A DNA stretch of 64,000 bases. It comes from Sodaliphilus pleomorphus (lineage in GTDB: Bacteria > Bacteroidota > Bacteroidia > Bacteroidales > Muribaculaceae). Every line of letters starts with the position of its first letter. The first letter of the stretch is position 1. This document shows, piece by piece, positions 17,887-26,007 of this stretch. A model generated the notes under the pieces. It saw nothing but the letters and a program-made list of their open reading frames with translations, was not told where the DNA came from and did no database searches. Location of the stretch: contig NZ_CP045696.1 in the NCBI RefSeq assembly GCF_009676955.1, positions 372,001 through 436,000 of the forward strand, in the 5' to 3' direction. The position numbers and the translations under genes were made by a program.

Positions 17887-18558
17887 ATGAGTACAAAATC
17901 CCTTTCTATCAATCCTGCAAGCGGTGCTGACAGCACCCAGGCACAAGAGCCGGCTGTAAAAAGCTTCAGCTCCAGCTCCTCCAATCTCAATAATGTTGAG
18001 GTTGATGAGGTCGAAGAGTTTGACCTTGACGATTACAAGTACGATTACCACACTGGCAATCCTGCCGTGTATGTGGGCACCTACCACAAATATAATTGTG
18101 GTTCTATCTTCGGAATGTGGTTTGATTTGACCACGTTTGCGGACTATGACGAGTTTTGCGCCGTGTGCCGTTTCCTGCATCGTGATGAGGATGACCCCGA
18201 GCTGATGTGCCAAGATTACGAGAATTACCCCGAAGAGTGGTATTCTGAGGACATTATGAGCGAGGACATTTTTGACCTAATCCAAGAGTTTGCCGAACTC
18301 GATGAGGATGAGCGCGAGGCTTATGAAGCGTTTTTGGATGTCAAATGCGACAGCCACATCAGCGTTGACGATTTCCGCGATGCCTATCAAGGCGAATGGG
18401 ACAGCGAAGAAGATTTCGCCCGCTACATCGTCGAGGAGTGCGGAATGCTCGACAATGTGCCCGAGAGCCTAAAGGATTATTTTGACTTCGAGCGTTATGC
18501 TGATGACCTTTTCCGCTGGGATTACGATTACCAAGATGGCCATGTGTTCTGCTGCTAA
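17887..18558 (+). CDS. ardA: Antirestriction protein ArdA
   Basis: 223-residue, very acidic protein (many Asp/Glu) matching ArdA: AVYVGTYHKYN, GSIFGMWFDL, DPELMCQDYE and LDEDEREAYEAF. ArdA mimics DNA and blocks type I restriction enzymes, helping an incoming element survive. The first ~50 residues are a Ser-rich, family-atypical leader. It is followed by a strong terminator. It lies about 9.6 kb from hsdR of a type I system, so the resident enzyme could be its target, although this is inference. Confidence 0.92.
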   Translation: MSTKSLSINPASGADSTQAQEPAVKSFSSSSSNLNNVEVDEVEEFDLDDYKYDYHTGNPAVYVGTYHKYNCGSIFGMWFDLTTFADYDEFCAVCRFLHRDEDDPELMCQDYENYPEEWYSEDIMSEDIFDLIQEFAELDEDEREAYEAFLDVKCDSHISVDDFRDAYQGEWDSEEDFARYIVEECGMLDNVPESLKDYFDFERYADDLFRWDYDYQDGHVFCC

Positions 18559-18583
18559 GCCGCAGCACCGCCCACCACACCGA

Positions 18584-18612
18584 GAGAGCCGCCCGAGCGG
18601 TTCTCTTTTTTT
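18584..18612 (+). terminator. Rho-independent terminator of ardA
   Basis: Nine-base-pair stem GAGAGCCGC / GCGGTTCTC (one G-U pair), loop CCGA, followed by seven T residues. It starts 25 nt after the ardA stop. Confidence 0.9.
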
Positions 18613-18750
18613 GTGGCGGAACGTCAGCAACCGAATTGTTGATGTTGGCGAGTAGAAACCGAAATAAACGATATTACTTGGTATTAATTGACGTTGAGAC
18701 GGATATTCCATCAAAAGATTTTGTCTATCCAAACAGACCAAGGCTAATAC

Positions 18751-18842
18751 GCCAAACAACCAAATAGGATTAGGCCAAATAACCAAACAAAAATGCGCCA
18801 AACAACAAAACGAAAATGCGCCAAATAACCAAATAACGCGTA
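18751..18842 (+). repeat. Four tandem 23-bp iteron-like repeats
   Basis: Imperfect direct repeats begin at 18751, 18774, 18797 and 18820, with an exact 23-bp period. Shared core GCCAAAYAACCAAAYA, then a variable 7-nt tail. They end about 7 nt before the -33 region of the downstream ATPase gene. Their regular period, with no unique spacers, fits protein-binding iterons or an operator array rather than CRISPR. Confidence 0.85.
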
Positions 18843-18847
18843 AAAAG

Positions 18848-18880
18848 TTCTTTCATTTTAAGGAAAAATTACTACCTTTG
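18848..18880 (+). promoter_or_regulatory. Bacteroidetes-type promoter of the DUF4143 ATPase gene
   Basis: A good -7 box TACCTTTG is at 18873-18880, with a weak TTCTTT -33 region at about 18848-18853. Predicted transcription start lies near 18887, about 20 nt before ATG 18908. The 23-bp repeats sit immediately upstream. Confidence 0.65.
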
Positions 18881-18907
18881 CAGCGCGAATCAAACAATGC
18901 TATTTTT

Positions 18908-20197
18908 ATGACTGAAAATACATTCAATTATCGAAAGAGAATTGCAGACATTCTCTTAGAAGAGAAATTAGAAGCAGTGGGCGCAGTCTTGATTGAAGGG
19001 CCAAAAGCTTGCGGCAAGACAACAACTGCCGAACAGCAAGCTAAGAGTATCTTGTATATGGATGACCCCACAAGCATCGGACAAAACCTCCAGATGGCAG
19101 AAACCAACATCAAACGGCTGCTTCAAGGTGATACACCGAGACTGATTGACGAATGGCAGATAGCTCCTCAGATATGGGATGCTGTACGTTTTGAAACGGA
19201 CCACCGAAAAGAAGATGGGTTATTCATGCTGACAGGCTCAGCTGTTCCTGCGGATAAATCAAAAATTCGCCATACCGGTGCCGGGCGTTTCGCTTGGCTT
19301 ACCATGCGCCCCATGACATTGTGGGAATCAGGCGAGTCTTCTGGAGATGTGAGCCTTAAAGCCCTTTTTGCCCAATCAGAAAAAGTAGATGGTGAGAACA
19401 AAATGAATATGGAAGACATTGCTTATGTCATTTGTCGAGGTGGCTGGCCGAAATCCTTATCAAAGAAAAGCCAAAAAGCTGCGCTTCGCCAAGTCACTGA
19501 GTATTTTGAAGCCATAACACGCTCTGACATTTCAAGAGTTGACGGAGTTGAAAGGGATGAGTTCCGAGCAAAGAGACTTATGCGCTCGTATGCACGTTTA
19601 CAAGGTGCGATGACCAGCATTCCTACAATCGTAAAAGACATGAAGACGAATGAACCAGAAGGTATGAGTGACGAAACGGTCGCGTCGTATATCAATGCTT
19701 TGAAAAAGATATTCGTGATAGAGGACATGCCAGCCTGGAATCCCAATCTGCGTTCAAAAACCGCTATACGAACCAGCGACACGCGCTATTTTGTTGACCC
19801 ATCTTTGGCTATTGCGGCATTAGGCATTGGTCCGAATGACTTGTTGAACGACTTGAACACTTTGGGATTGTTCTTCGAGACCCTTTGTGTGCGAGACCTC
19901 CGGGTATATGCAGAAGCTAATGATGGAAACGTTTTCCACTACAGAGACAAGAGCGGTCTGGAATGTGACACTGTTGTACACTTGAGAAATGGTAGCTATG
20001 GTCTCATTGAGATTAAATTGGGTGGTGACACACTTATAGAAGAAGGGGCTACAAACCTGAACACTTTGGCAGAAAAGATTGACACAACAAAAATGAAAAA
20101 GCCATCATTTAAGATGGTTTTAACGGCCGTCGGACAATATGCGTACATGCGGACTGACGGTGTAATCATTGTTCCTGTGGGATGTTTGAAGGACTAA
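18908..20197 (+). CDS. AAA ATPase with C-terminal DUF4143
   Basis: 429 residues from ATG 18908; the frame extends to 18878 but that start would precede the predicted transcription start. Walker A GPKACGKTT (31-39), then LIDEWQ, the usual Walker B-like signature of this ATPase family. The C terminus has the DUF4143 pattern with GLECDTVVHL and YGLIEIKLGG, which resembles a PD-(D/E)xK fold. Such proteins are common in Bacteroidales accessory DNA; their function is unknown. A second member is at 46416-47672, only distantly similar. Confidence 0.85.
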   Translation: MTENTFNYRKRIADILLEEKLEAVGAVLIEGPKACGKTTTAEQQAKSILYMDDPTSIGQNLQMAETNIKRLLQGDTPRLIDEWQIAPQIWDAVRFETDHRKEDGLFMLTGSAVPADKSKIRHTGAGRFAWLTMRPMTLWESGESSGDVSLKALFAQSEKVDGENKMNMEDIAYVICRGGWPKSLSKKSQKAALRQVTEYFEAITRSDISRVDGVERDEFRAKRLMRSYARLQGAMTSIPTIVKDMKTNEPEGMSDETVASYINALKKIFVIEDMPAWNPNLRSKTAIRTSDTRYFVDPSLAIAALGIGPNDLLNDLNTLGLFFETLCVRDLRVYAEANDGNVFHYRDKSGLECDTVVHLRNGSYGLIEIKLGGDTLIEEGATNLNTLAEKIDTTKMKKPSFKMVLTAVGQYAYMRTDGVIIVPVGCLKD

Positions 20198-20315
20198 TGC
20201 GTTAGCTTGAGTTCAAAAATACCCAAAACAGAATCCACATAACCGCGATTTATAGATTGCACCACATATAAGACTGCTAACCTTTGGCACTCGTTACGCT
20301 TGTAGGGAGAGGCTT

Positions 20316-20363
20316 GGCACAAGATGAGACCGCTTGCTTCGCTGCACGGTCTCGTCTTGTGCC
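20316..20363. repeat. 17-bp inverted repeat (hairpin)
   Basis: Left arm 20316-20332 (GGCACAAGATGAGACCG) and right arm 20347-20363 pair along 17 bp with a single T-G wobble; the loop is 14 nt. No T-run follows on either strand, so it is not a simple terminator. Confidence 0.9.
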
Positions 20364-20445
20364 GTGTCCTGCTTATACCTCTTGACTGATACACTATGAA
20401 CTTCATTCGCTCACAGGACGCAAGGCACAACAGGCTGGCCTCGTG

Positions 20446-20491
20446 CTTGCAGGGACACCCCAAGACTGCGCTTATGGGGTATCCTTGCAAG
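20446..20491. repeat. Second long inverted repeat
   Basis: CTTGCAGGGACACCCCA pairs with TGGGGTATCCTTGCAAG, 15 of 17 positions, with a 12-nt loop. The mismatches keep G-U pairing on one strand, so an RNA structure is plausible. Confidence 0.8.
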
Positions 20492-20609
20492 CGGCAGCCT
20501 TCACACGCAAGCCAACCTCCGCTGCGCTGCGGTTGTTTGCGTTATGTGCTTTGCGCCTTACCGCTCATCAATCGTGGCGCAGGTTGGTCTGTTCGGCATT
20601 CCGTTGCGC

Positions 20610-21390
20610 TGCTGAAAGTGTACCGCCTTCGGCTTTCGGCTCACTACTGACGGCGTTTCCCAAGCGCATACGGCTCGCTCTGCTTGTTCGAGTACATTGG
20701 GGTATGCGCTGCGCTCCAACCCCAATTCGACAATCGCCGCAAGCCCAATGCTCGACAAGTCGTTGGTCAACGCCTATGGAGAGCCTGTACACACTCATTC
20801 GCTTTCACTACATTCGCCCTGTCCAAGCGGCTCGCAGGAAGACGAGTTCCTGCCAGATCGCCAGCAAACCGCCCTGCGGTCGGTCGCCGGCAGTGAGCCG
20901 CACGCGCTACTATATGGTTCTTCGTTATGCGCAAAAGCGTTTGCGCCGGTTAAGGGGAAAGGACACTCGCACCACACTGCCGCCAATCTGCGGCTCGTTT
21001 CACTCTCGCTTTTTGCTCCAGTCGCTGCCCACGCCAACAAGTGCCTATTCGGGCAGAGAGGTGTGAACACATCGTCTAATGTCCCACCCGCAGCCCCCGA
21101 TGTCGCTGGGCAGTTACACTACGGCTGCGTCCGCTGCAATCGCTGCGCTTTGGAGAGTGTCTTATCGGCTCACTGGTCGCACGGACACCCCGCGTGTTCG
21201 GCTCTTTCGGTCATTACCATTGCGCCCTGAACCTCAATCCGGCTGCGAAAGTGCTTACGCCTGCGGCTATGGCCCGCCACTCACGGCGTTTGCAGGAGCG
21301 CATACGGCTTGCGCTGCGCTGCAGCCCAATGCTCAGTCAAGTCTGTCCTGCAACGCCTGTGGGGGCCTGGGCACACTCACCGCCGTCAAT
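20610..21390 (+). repeat. Diverged direct repeats, about 630 bp apart
   Basis: Segment 20610-20800 and segment 21240-21390 share, in order, a GAAAGTG...CGGCT stretch, CGGCGTTT, AGCGCATACGGCT, AAGCCCAATGCTC / GCAGCCCAATGCTC, CAACGCCT and CACACTCA, with insertions between. The order and spacing are alike enough to suggest an old duplication. Confidence 0.6.
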
Positions 21391-21720
21391 CGGCTGGTTC
21401 TCCATTCCCATTCCCTGCAAGCCCAACACTCTCACTGCGTTCGGGGGTGTCCGTGCTGTGATCTGATGACATACTCCTGCGCTGTCGCTCATTTGCTCCC
21501 TTGCCTACACTTCACCGCACATCGACATCGCCTAAACACGAAATTAAGGCGCAAACAAGTTGAGCCACATTTTCGTCAAACGTTTTTCGGCGAGCCAAAA
21601 ATCTCAAAAAGCGGAATTGGCAAGCGTGAGCGAAACCAATACTGCGTGTTGGTTATCTCACGCACGCCAGCATCATCACCGCACAATGCTCTGCATATTC
21701 CGCTCGGCTAAAGGGTAAAT

Positions 21721-22060
21721 TTCGGACACGTTCCGTAGGGCATCGGGGGCTCTCAAGAGATAAGTCTGGAAAGGAAATGTCCTTTTCAATCCTTAAAATG
21801 CTGATTTGCAATGGTCTAACTTTTTCAATCCTTTACAAATCGACCATTTAAGAGAAAATCAGCTACTAAAATCCCGAAAGAGTGCCGATGTACACTGGTT
21901 TTACGCCCACTCGGGAACGAGAGACGAAATGTTAAAATTTTTCGGCAATTCGGACAGTGGCGCACACGGCACATCATCGTATATCGGGCAAACCACTGTC
22001 GCCCGAAAGTGACAGCGGTTTGCAGAAAGGGGTGTAGTAACATCTATCAGTGATGTTATC
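21721..22060. other. Intergenic DNA before the primase-like gene
   Basis: No credible gene. It contains two TTTCAATCCTT stretches about 37 bp apart (21783 and 21820 region) and an inverted repeat of GACAGTGG/CCACTGTC (about 21954-22000). It lies downstream of the minus-strand primase-like gene and could hold a terminator or a transfer site; the sequence does not decide. Confidence 0.4.
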
Positions 22061-22960
22061 TCAAAGCACACCAAAAAGCTTGCAATAATGGAAGAATGTG
22101 CCGATACCGATGCGGCCATTGCCTCGCAGGAAACCGTCAAACTTTCGGTCGGTTTCCCGCTCGTTGTATTTCCCGTTCTGACTGCTGACGATGTGGAAGT
22201 ATTCGCGGCCCTCTTCACCCTGTGAAGCCAGCGAAAAGCCGATATTAATCCAATCATCATAATTCTCAGTCATGTCAATGTTACGACGCTTTATCTCCAT
22301 GCAAGCCATATAGACGCGTTCGTCAGTGTCATCGAAGAAACCATCTCTGAACGAGCGAAATGGTCGGACAATGCGCTTGGGCTCTTCCTCTATACCTTTA
22401 TATAATGAGGCATTCTCATTGATGAATGGTGCATCGTCATAACTGAGGCAACGCAGCCGACTCACATCGCTGCATGCACCATCAATGGTAATGCCGTACT
22501 TGGTAAAGTCTTTCTTCAACTCACGAAACTGAGCGGCATGTCTGCCGGGATATGCCAGCTTCAGGATGACGAAGTAACCTTTGCCTCCTACAGAGTGGGC
22601 CGCATAGGACACTTCGTCAATCTGGCTCAATATATTCTCCTTGAGATGTTCAAAGTCATTCACATCTGGATTGTCTTTCGCGTCAATGTCGACGCATATC
22701 AGTCCACTATGAGCCGTGAGATTGTCCGCTTTTCGTGACCCTTGAAAAACGCCGCTGATGGTGGCTTGAGGCAATTGGCCTTTGAGGAACCTTCGCTCGT
22801 CGGCATTCCGACACGCACGGAGCCGTTCAATATGTTCTCTGTATTCCCCACTTTTGGCAATGAACTCTCCGAGAGTGGTGTCCTTAGGTTCCACGTCAAG
22901 CATCGACGTGAACCAGCTGATTTTTCTGTCGAAAATCGAGTCTTCTTCATTTGTTTTCAT
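22061..22960 (-). CDS. VirE_N / PriCT_2 primase-like protein (BT4734/BF3469 family)
   Basis: 299 residues from the ATG at 22960; a start 12 codons upstream is also possible. The VirE_N region includes HSGLICVDIDAKDNPD, an acidic archaeo-eukaryotic primase-like signature, and SRLRCLSYDDAPF. The C-terminal PriCT_2 region includes YDDWINIGFSLAS and FHYCKL. Such proteins lie beside DUF3987 proteins in Bacteroidales integrative elements and are thought to take part in element replication. It is downstream of the DUF3987 gene, separated by a 273-bp gap that holds a long inverted repeat. Confidence 0.8.
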   Translation of the reverse strand: MKTNEEDSIFDRKISWFTSMLDVEPKDTTLGEFIAKSGEYREHIERLRACRNADERRFLKGQLPQATISGVFQGSRKADNLTAHSGLICVDIDAKDNPDVNDFEHLKENILSQIDEVSYAAHSVGGKGYFVILKLAYPGRHAAQFRELKKDFTKYGITIDGACSDVSRLRCLSYDDAPFINENASLYKGIEEEPKRIVRPFRSFRDGFFDDTDERVYMACMEIKRRNIDMTENYDDWINIGFSLASQGEEGREYFHIVSSQNGKYNERETDRKFDGFLRGNGRIGIGTFFHYCKLFGVL

Positions 22961-23149
22961 TTTAGTCAGATGTTTAAAATCGAGGTCAATCATCAATGTT
23001 CGTGTATAACATATCTCATTAAAATACAGATGTTAATCCCAAATTTGGCGATTGACCAGGAAAAATGAAAGATTCCACTAAGGAGTCAATAGTCTTGACT
23101 TTCTGAAAAATTGTAACCACTTGAAATTCAATGGCTGTTTTTGGAGAAA

Positions 23150-23214
23150 GTCAATGCCGAAATGTGATGACAAGCGTTTATACAAGGACGTTTACGTCAT
23201 GTTTCGGCATTGAC
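23150..23214. repeat. Inverted repeat downstream of the DUF3987 gene
   Basis: GTCAATGCCGAAA (23150-23162) and its exact complement TTTCGGCATTGAC (23202-23214) form a 13-bp stem, extended by ATGTGATGAC/GTCATG pairing inside. It begins 19 nt after the DUF3987 stop on the minus strand but has no T-run. It may be a protein-binding or nicking site of the element. Confidence 0.75.
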
Positions 23215-23233
23215 ATTGACCTCGATTCTCTTT

Positions 23234-24514
23234 CTAGCTTTTAAGAACCCGAGAGACATAGGCTGGATCTTTGCCGATGCCGAGAGAGAACGCGGCTTGA
23301 TTTTGTATGCCGACTTTCTCACCGACCAGACGGATGATTTCAGCCTGTGTCATTGACTGAGGATTACCGCCCTGCACATTGCCACCAAGATGCTCATAGA
23401 CTGCGATGGCTGACTTCTCAAAGTAGTCCATACAACGGATTGTGTACTCCATGTCTTCGGCTGACACCTGGCGATAGTTGTAGCTGTTAGGCGAGTTTAT
23501 CAGCCCCATCAGATGGACTATGCCTGCCAAACGCTGAGCCTGGATTTGCAGCTTGCTGTATACCGAGAGGAGGTAACCGTCACCGGTGGTCTTACTAACC
23601 TCGTCTTTTTTTCGCTGCAACTGATTGAAGTACTCTGTGTATAGTGCATCGCTTTCTTGTGAAAGAGAGATTATCCCCCAGTCGGTCAAATCCATCTTAT
23701 AGATTTGCTTGACGACATCACACCAGCATTCAACCAAGTCATGGTTCATTGACTCAATCTCACGGTCTGGAAACTCTACAATCTTAGGCATTGTGAACAA
23801 GAAACGTTGATTCAAGCCGTTCTCCATGAACTGAGGGCTGCCGAAAGTTGCACTCAGCAGACCCGGCTGGAGATCTCCGAGGATGTTCATGAACACATCA
23901 CTGATGACGATTGGCTTATATTCGCCTTTGCGGTTGACAAAGACATCATCCCCATCGAACATGCGGAGCAGTTTGTCCACAAAGCCGCCTTTATTATAGC
24001 GTTCCATGTCGTCAAAGTATCCTTTGATTTCCGGATAGTGGCCAAGCACACCGTGTGAACAGTTTTGCAGGATTTTGATCCGTGCCTCTTCTGTGCAATC
24101 ACCTATCAGGAGTTGATTGAATGTAGGAGGGTTGGCCTCGTCACGTTCTTTATCGACCCTCCATGCGGCATACTCAACCTCGTAGACCTGATAGTTCTCT
24201 CGGTTTATTTCGCGTAATGGCCGGAGGACTTCCTTGACAGGTTGTGTCTTGTTCGAACCGCTGATAGCGACATTGACGAACCAAAGCATGAGTGGATTGG
24301 TGTATTTGCGGTCAGTAAGTTTCACACGCTTGCCGATGGCAGTGGCAATAACACTGAACACGGCAACGGTGGGGAACTCAATGGGGCAATGGTACACACG
24401 CACGATTTCTTTGATATACTGCTGTACAAATTCGGGCATACCATCGATGGGCAGCTCGACGTTTTCATGAAGACTGAGTTTGCCAGACTTGGGTTGTAAA
24501 ATCTTGTTCTCCAT
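23234..24514 (-). CDS. DUF3987 protein of an integrative element
   Basis: 426 residues from the ATG at 24514 (an alternative start 14 codons upstream would overlap the HTH gene). The family pairs with VirE_N/primase proteins and has a helicase-like P-loop position. Here the expected P-loop reads AISGSNKTQPVKE instead of a GxxGxGKS form, so ATP binding may be altered. Further conserved pieces are YFDDMERYNKGGF and DGDDVFVNRKGEY. It follows the HTH gene by 7 nt, so both are cotranscribed. A replication or stabilisation role is inferred from context. Confidence 0.78.
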   Translation of the reverse strand: MENKILQPKSGKLSLHENVELPIDGMPEFVQQYIKEIVRVYHCPIEFPTVAVFSVIATAIGKRVKLTDRKYTNPLMLWFVNVAISGSNKTQPVKEVLRPLREINRENYQVYEVEYAAWRVDKERDEANPPTFNQLLIGDCTEEARIKILQNCSHGVLGHYPEIKGYFDDMERYNKGGFVDKLLRMFDGDDVFVNRKGEYKPIVISDVFMNILGDLQPGLLSATFGSPQFMENGLNQRFLFTMPKIVEFPDREIESMNHDLVECWCDVVKQIYKMDLTDWGIISLSQESDALYTEYFNQLQRKKDEVSKTTGDGYLLSVYSKLQIQAQRLAGIVHLMGLINSPNSYNYRQVSAEDMEYTIRCMDYFEKSAIAVYEHLGGNVQGGNPQSMTQAEIIRLVGEKVGIQNQAAFSLGIGKDPAYVSRVLKS

Positions 24515-24521
24515 AGGGCAA

Positions 24522-24827
24522 TCACATTTTACAACCGGCCAAACGTTCGATGTCACTCTTGCGGTAGCGGCGCTTGCCTCCGATCTCTATCTTCTTGAGG
24601 ATGCCGTTCTGATCCCAACGGTAGAGCGTCATCTTTGACACCGACAGCAACTTTGCAGCCTCGTCGATGGTTAACAACTGGTCGCTGCTTGCGGCGGTTT
24701 CCGCCTGAATCATAGCGATAGTCTTTGCCTCGATTAAAATCTCCTGGGCAAATGCCTTCAAGTCCTCGAATGATACTTGGATGATGATGTTACTCTCTGA
24801 ATTTAATATGTTTTGAATAGTTGACAT
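24522..24827 (-). CDS. MerR/excisionase-like helix-turn-helix protein
   Basis: 101 residues from ATG 24827. The C-terminal half has the DNA-binding winged helix TIDEAAKLLSVSKMTLYRW followed by GILKKIEIGGKRRYRKSDIERL, typical of HTH_17/excisionase proteins. The N-terminal half is a short coiled-coil-like helix. In Bacteroides-type elements such genes precede DUF3987 genes and act as transcription or excision control factors. It is the first gene of this minus-strand module. Confidence 0.85.
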   Translation of the reverse strand: MSTIQNILNSESNIIIQVSFEDLKAFAQEILIEAKTIAMIQAETAASSDQLLTIDEAAKLLSVSKMTLYRWDQNGILKKIEIGGKRRYRKSDIERLAGCKM

Positions 24828-25454
24828 TTGTTTGTGGCGCTCCACTCGGTATGCCAGTCTACTGCGAGCGCATGTTCACATCTGACTAGTCTTTGATAGG
24901 ATGGCACCTTCGCCAACGTTATCAAATGTGACGTGGCAAAAGTAGATTCAATTAAGGATTTATTAAAAGACAAGATTTAGGATAGGTGGATAATGTTATA
25001 ATCTACTGATATATAGTTGTTTCCATAAAAAACAATTTATAAATAAAATATACTTGTTTTTCAGATTAGCTATTACAATCTTCTAAATGACAATTATATG
25101 TAATATTATAGCAACTTGATTTCTAGCGAGATACAAATATATTGTGGAACTTTTTGGAATGTGTGGAATATTTTGGAAAGTGTGTGGCACTCGTTTTTTT
25201 TGAGGGGTCAATGTCGTTGAATATTTAACATTTGTTGTGATTTTAGCCGAGTACTGCAGACTGACAGCAGCATTATATGAAAAGCCGAGATGGTTATAGA
25301 CTGTAGTGTTGAATGAAAAAAGAAAACAGAAACGATATTAACCAAAAGAGATTGAATTTTAACGGTGCAATTTCGGTGCAATTTGGAAAAATGACCCAGT
25401 TGAAAAGTATATGGTAATAGTATCGGTGCAAAATCGATGCAGAAATAGGGGTAC
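24828..25454. other. AT-rich intergenic stretch between element and tRNA cluster
   Basis: No credible gene. It holds repeated TGGAA/TGTGTGG words at 25145-25190 and several GTGCAA words at 25360-25440 (CGGTGCAATTTCGGTGCAATTT). No integrase gene is found here. It is the likely right edge of the integrated element. Confidence 0.4.
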
Positions 25455-25487
25455 AAAAAAAACAAGTCGCTGAATTTTAGCGACTTG
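25455..25487 (-). terminator. Rho-independent terminator after the tRNA cluster
   Basis: Nine-bp stem CAAGTCGCT/AGCGACTTG (25463-25471 with 25479-25487), followed on the minus strand by eight T residues. It lies 13 nt beyond the 3' end of tRNA-Leu, ending the minus-strand tRNA transcript. Confidence 0.88.
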
Positions 25488-25500
25488 CTTGAAAATTAAG

Positions 25501-25584
25501 TGTCCAAGATGAGACTCGAACTCACACGAACCAATGTTCACTACCCCCTCAAAGTAGCGCGTCTACCAATTCCGCCACCTGGAC
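25501..25584 (-). tRNA. tRNA-Leu (anticodon GAG)
   Basis: The minus strand folds into an 84-nt tRNA with a long variable arm: acceptor GTCCAGG / CTTGGAC, D-arm with GGTAGAC, anticodon loop TTGAGGG (anticodon GAG) and T-loop TTCGAGT. No CCA is encoded. It is the last tRNA of the cluster. Confidence 0.95.
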
Positions 25585-25590
25585 ATGTTG

Positions 25591-25663
25591 AGCGAAAAAC
25601 GGGACTCGGACCCGCGACCTCGACCTTGGCAAGGTCGCGCTCTACCAACTGAGCTATTTTCGC
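25591..25663 (-). tRNA. tRNA-Gly (GCC), copy with C at position 55
   Basis: 73-nt tRNA; acceptor GCGAAAA/TTTTCGC, anticodon stem CGACC/GGTCG with loop TTGCCAA (anticodon GCC). The T-loop reads TCCGAGT instead of TTCGAGT, so position 55, nearly always T, is C. Otherwise identical to the middle copy. Confidence 0.92.
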
Positions 25664-25717
25664 ATTTTTGAACGGCTTCAACTTATTGTTGTGAAGCTAT
25701 TTTAAAAGATCGCTTTG

Positions 25718-25790
25718 AGCGAAAAACGGGACTCGAACCCGCGACCTCGACCTTGGCAAGGTCGCGCTCTACCAACTGAGCTATTTTCGC
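25718..25790 (-). tRNA. tRNA-Gly (GCC), canonical copy
   Basis: 73-nt tRNA with anticodon GCC and a normal T-loop (TTCGAGT). It is the middle of three tandem copies on a 127-128-bp repeat; each spacer holds a GGCTTCA...TGAAGC hairpin. Confidence 0.95.
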
Positions 25791-25845
25791 ATTTTCTGCA
25801 CGGCTTCAACTTATTGTTGTGAAGCTATTTTAAGAGAACGCTTTG

Positions 25846-25918
25846 AGCGAAAAACGGGACTCGGACCCGCGACCTCGACCTTGGCAAGGTCGCGCTCTAC
25901 CAACTGAGCTATTTTCGC
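25846..25918 (-). tRNA. tRNA-Gly (GCC), second copy with C at position 55
   Basis: 73-nt tRNA, first transcribed of the cluster. As in the copy at 25591, the T-loop is TCCGAGT. Anticodon loop TTGCCAA gives GCC. Confidence 0.92.
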
Positions 25919-26007
25919 GTTTTGCAATATCGGTTGTCTCTCAATTGCGGGTACAAAGATAATGGGTTTTATTGAAACTACCAAACTTTGGGGCCAAAAA
26001 AATCACA

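Larger units (their letters stand above)
20198..21720. other. 1.5-kb hairpin- and repeat-rich region without a credible gene
   Basis: Open frames here (up to ~210 codons in all frames) have no recognisable domains and unlikely compositions, so I do not call genes. Structural features are strong: a 17-bp stem at 20316-20332/20347-20363 with one G-U pair, a second near-perfect 17-bp stem within 20446-20491, and diverged ~100-150-bp repeats. The base composition is richer in GC than the flanking genes. Possible roles include a large structured RNA or a degraded mobile-element control region; neither is demonstrated. Confidence 0.6.

Noticed and set aside
18751..18842. CRISPR array
   Set aside because: Repeats are contiguous with no unique spacers and there are no cas genes.
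20443..21711. Overlapping frames of 170-210 codons in several frames
   Set aside because: No domains, no start signals and unusual composition (Cys/His/Arg/Ser-rich); GC-rich non-coding repeats explain the long open frames.
25501..25584. tRNA-Leu 3' end as attachment site of the element
   Set aside because: Attractive by position, but I found no second copy of the tRNA end and no integrase gene beside it.
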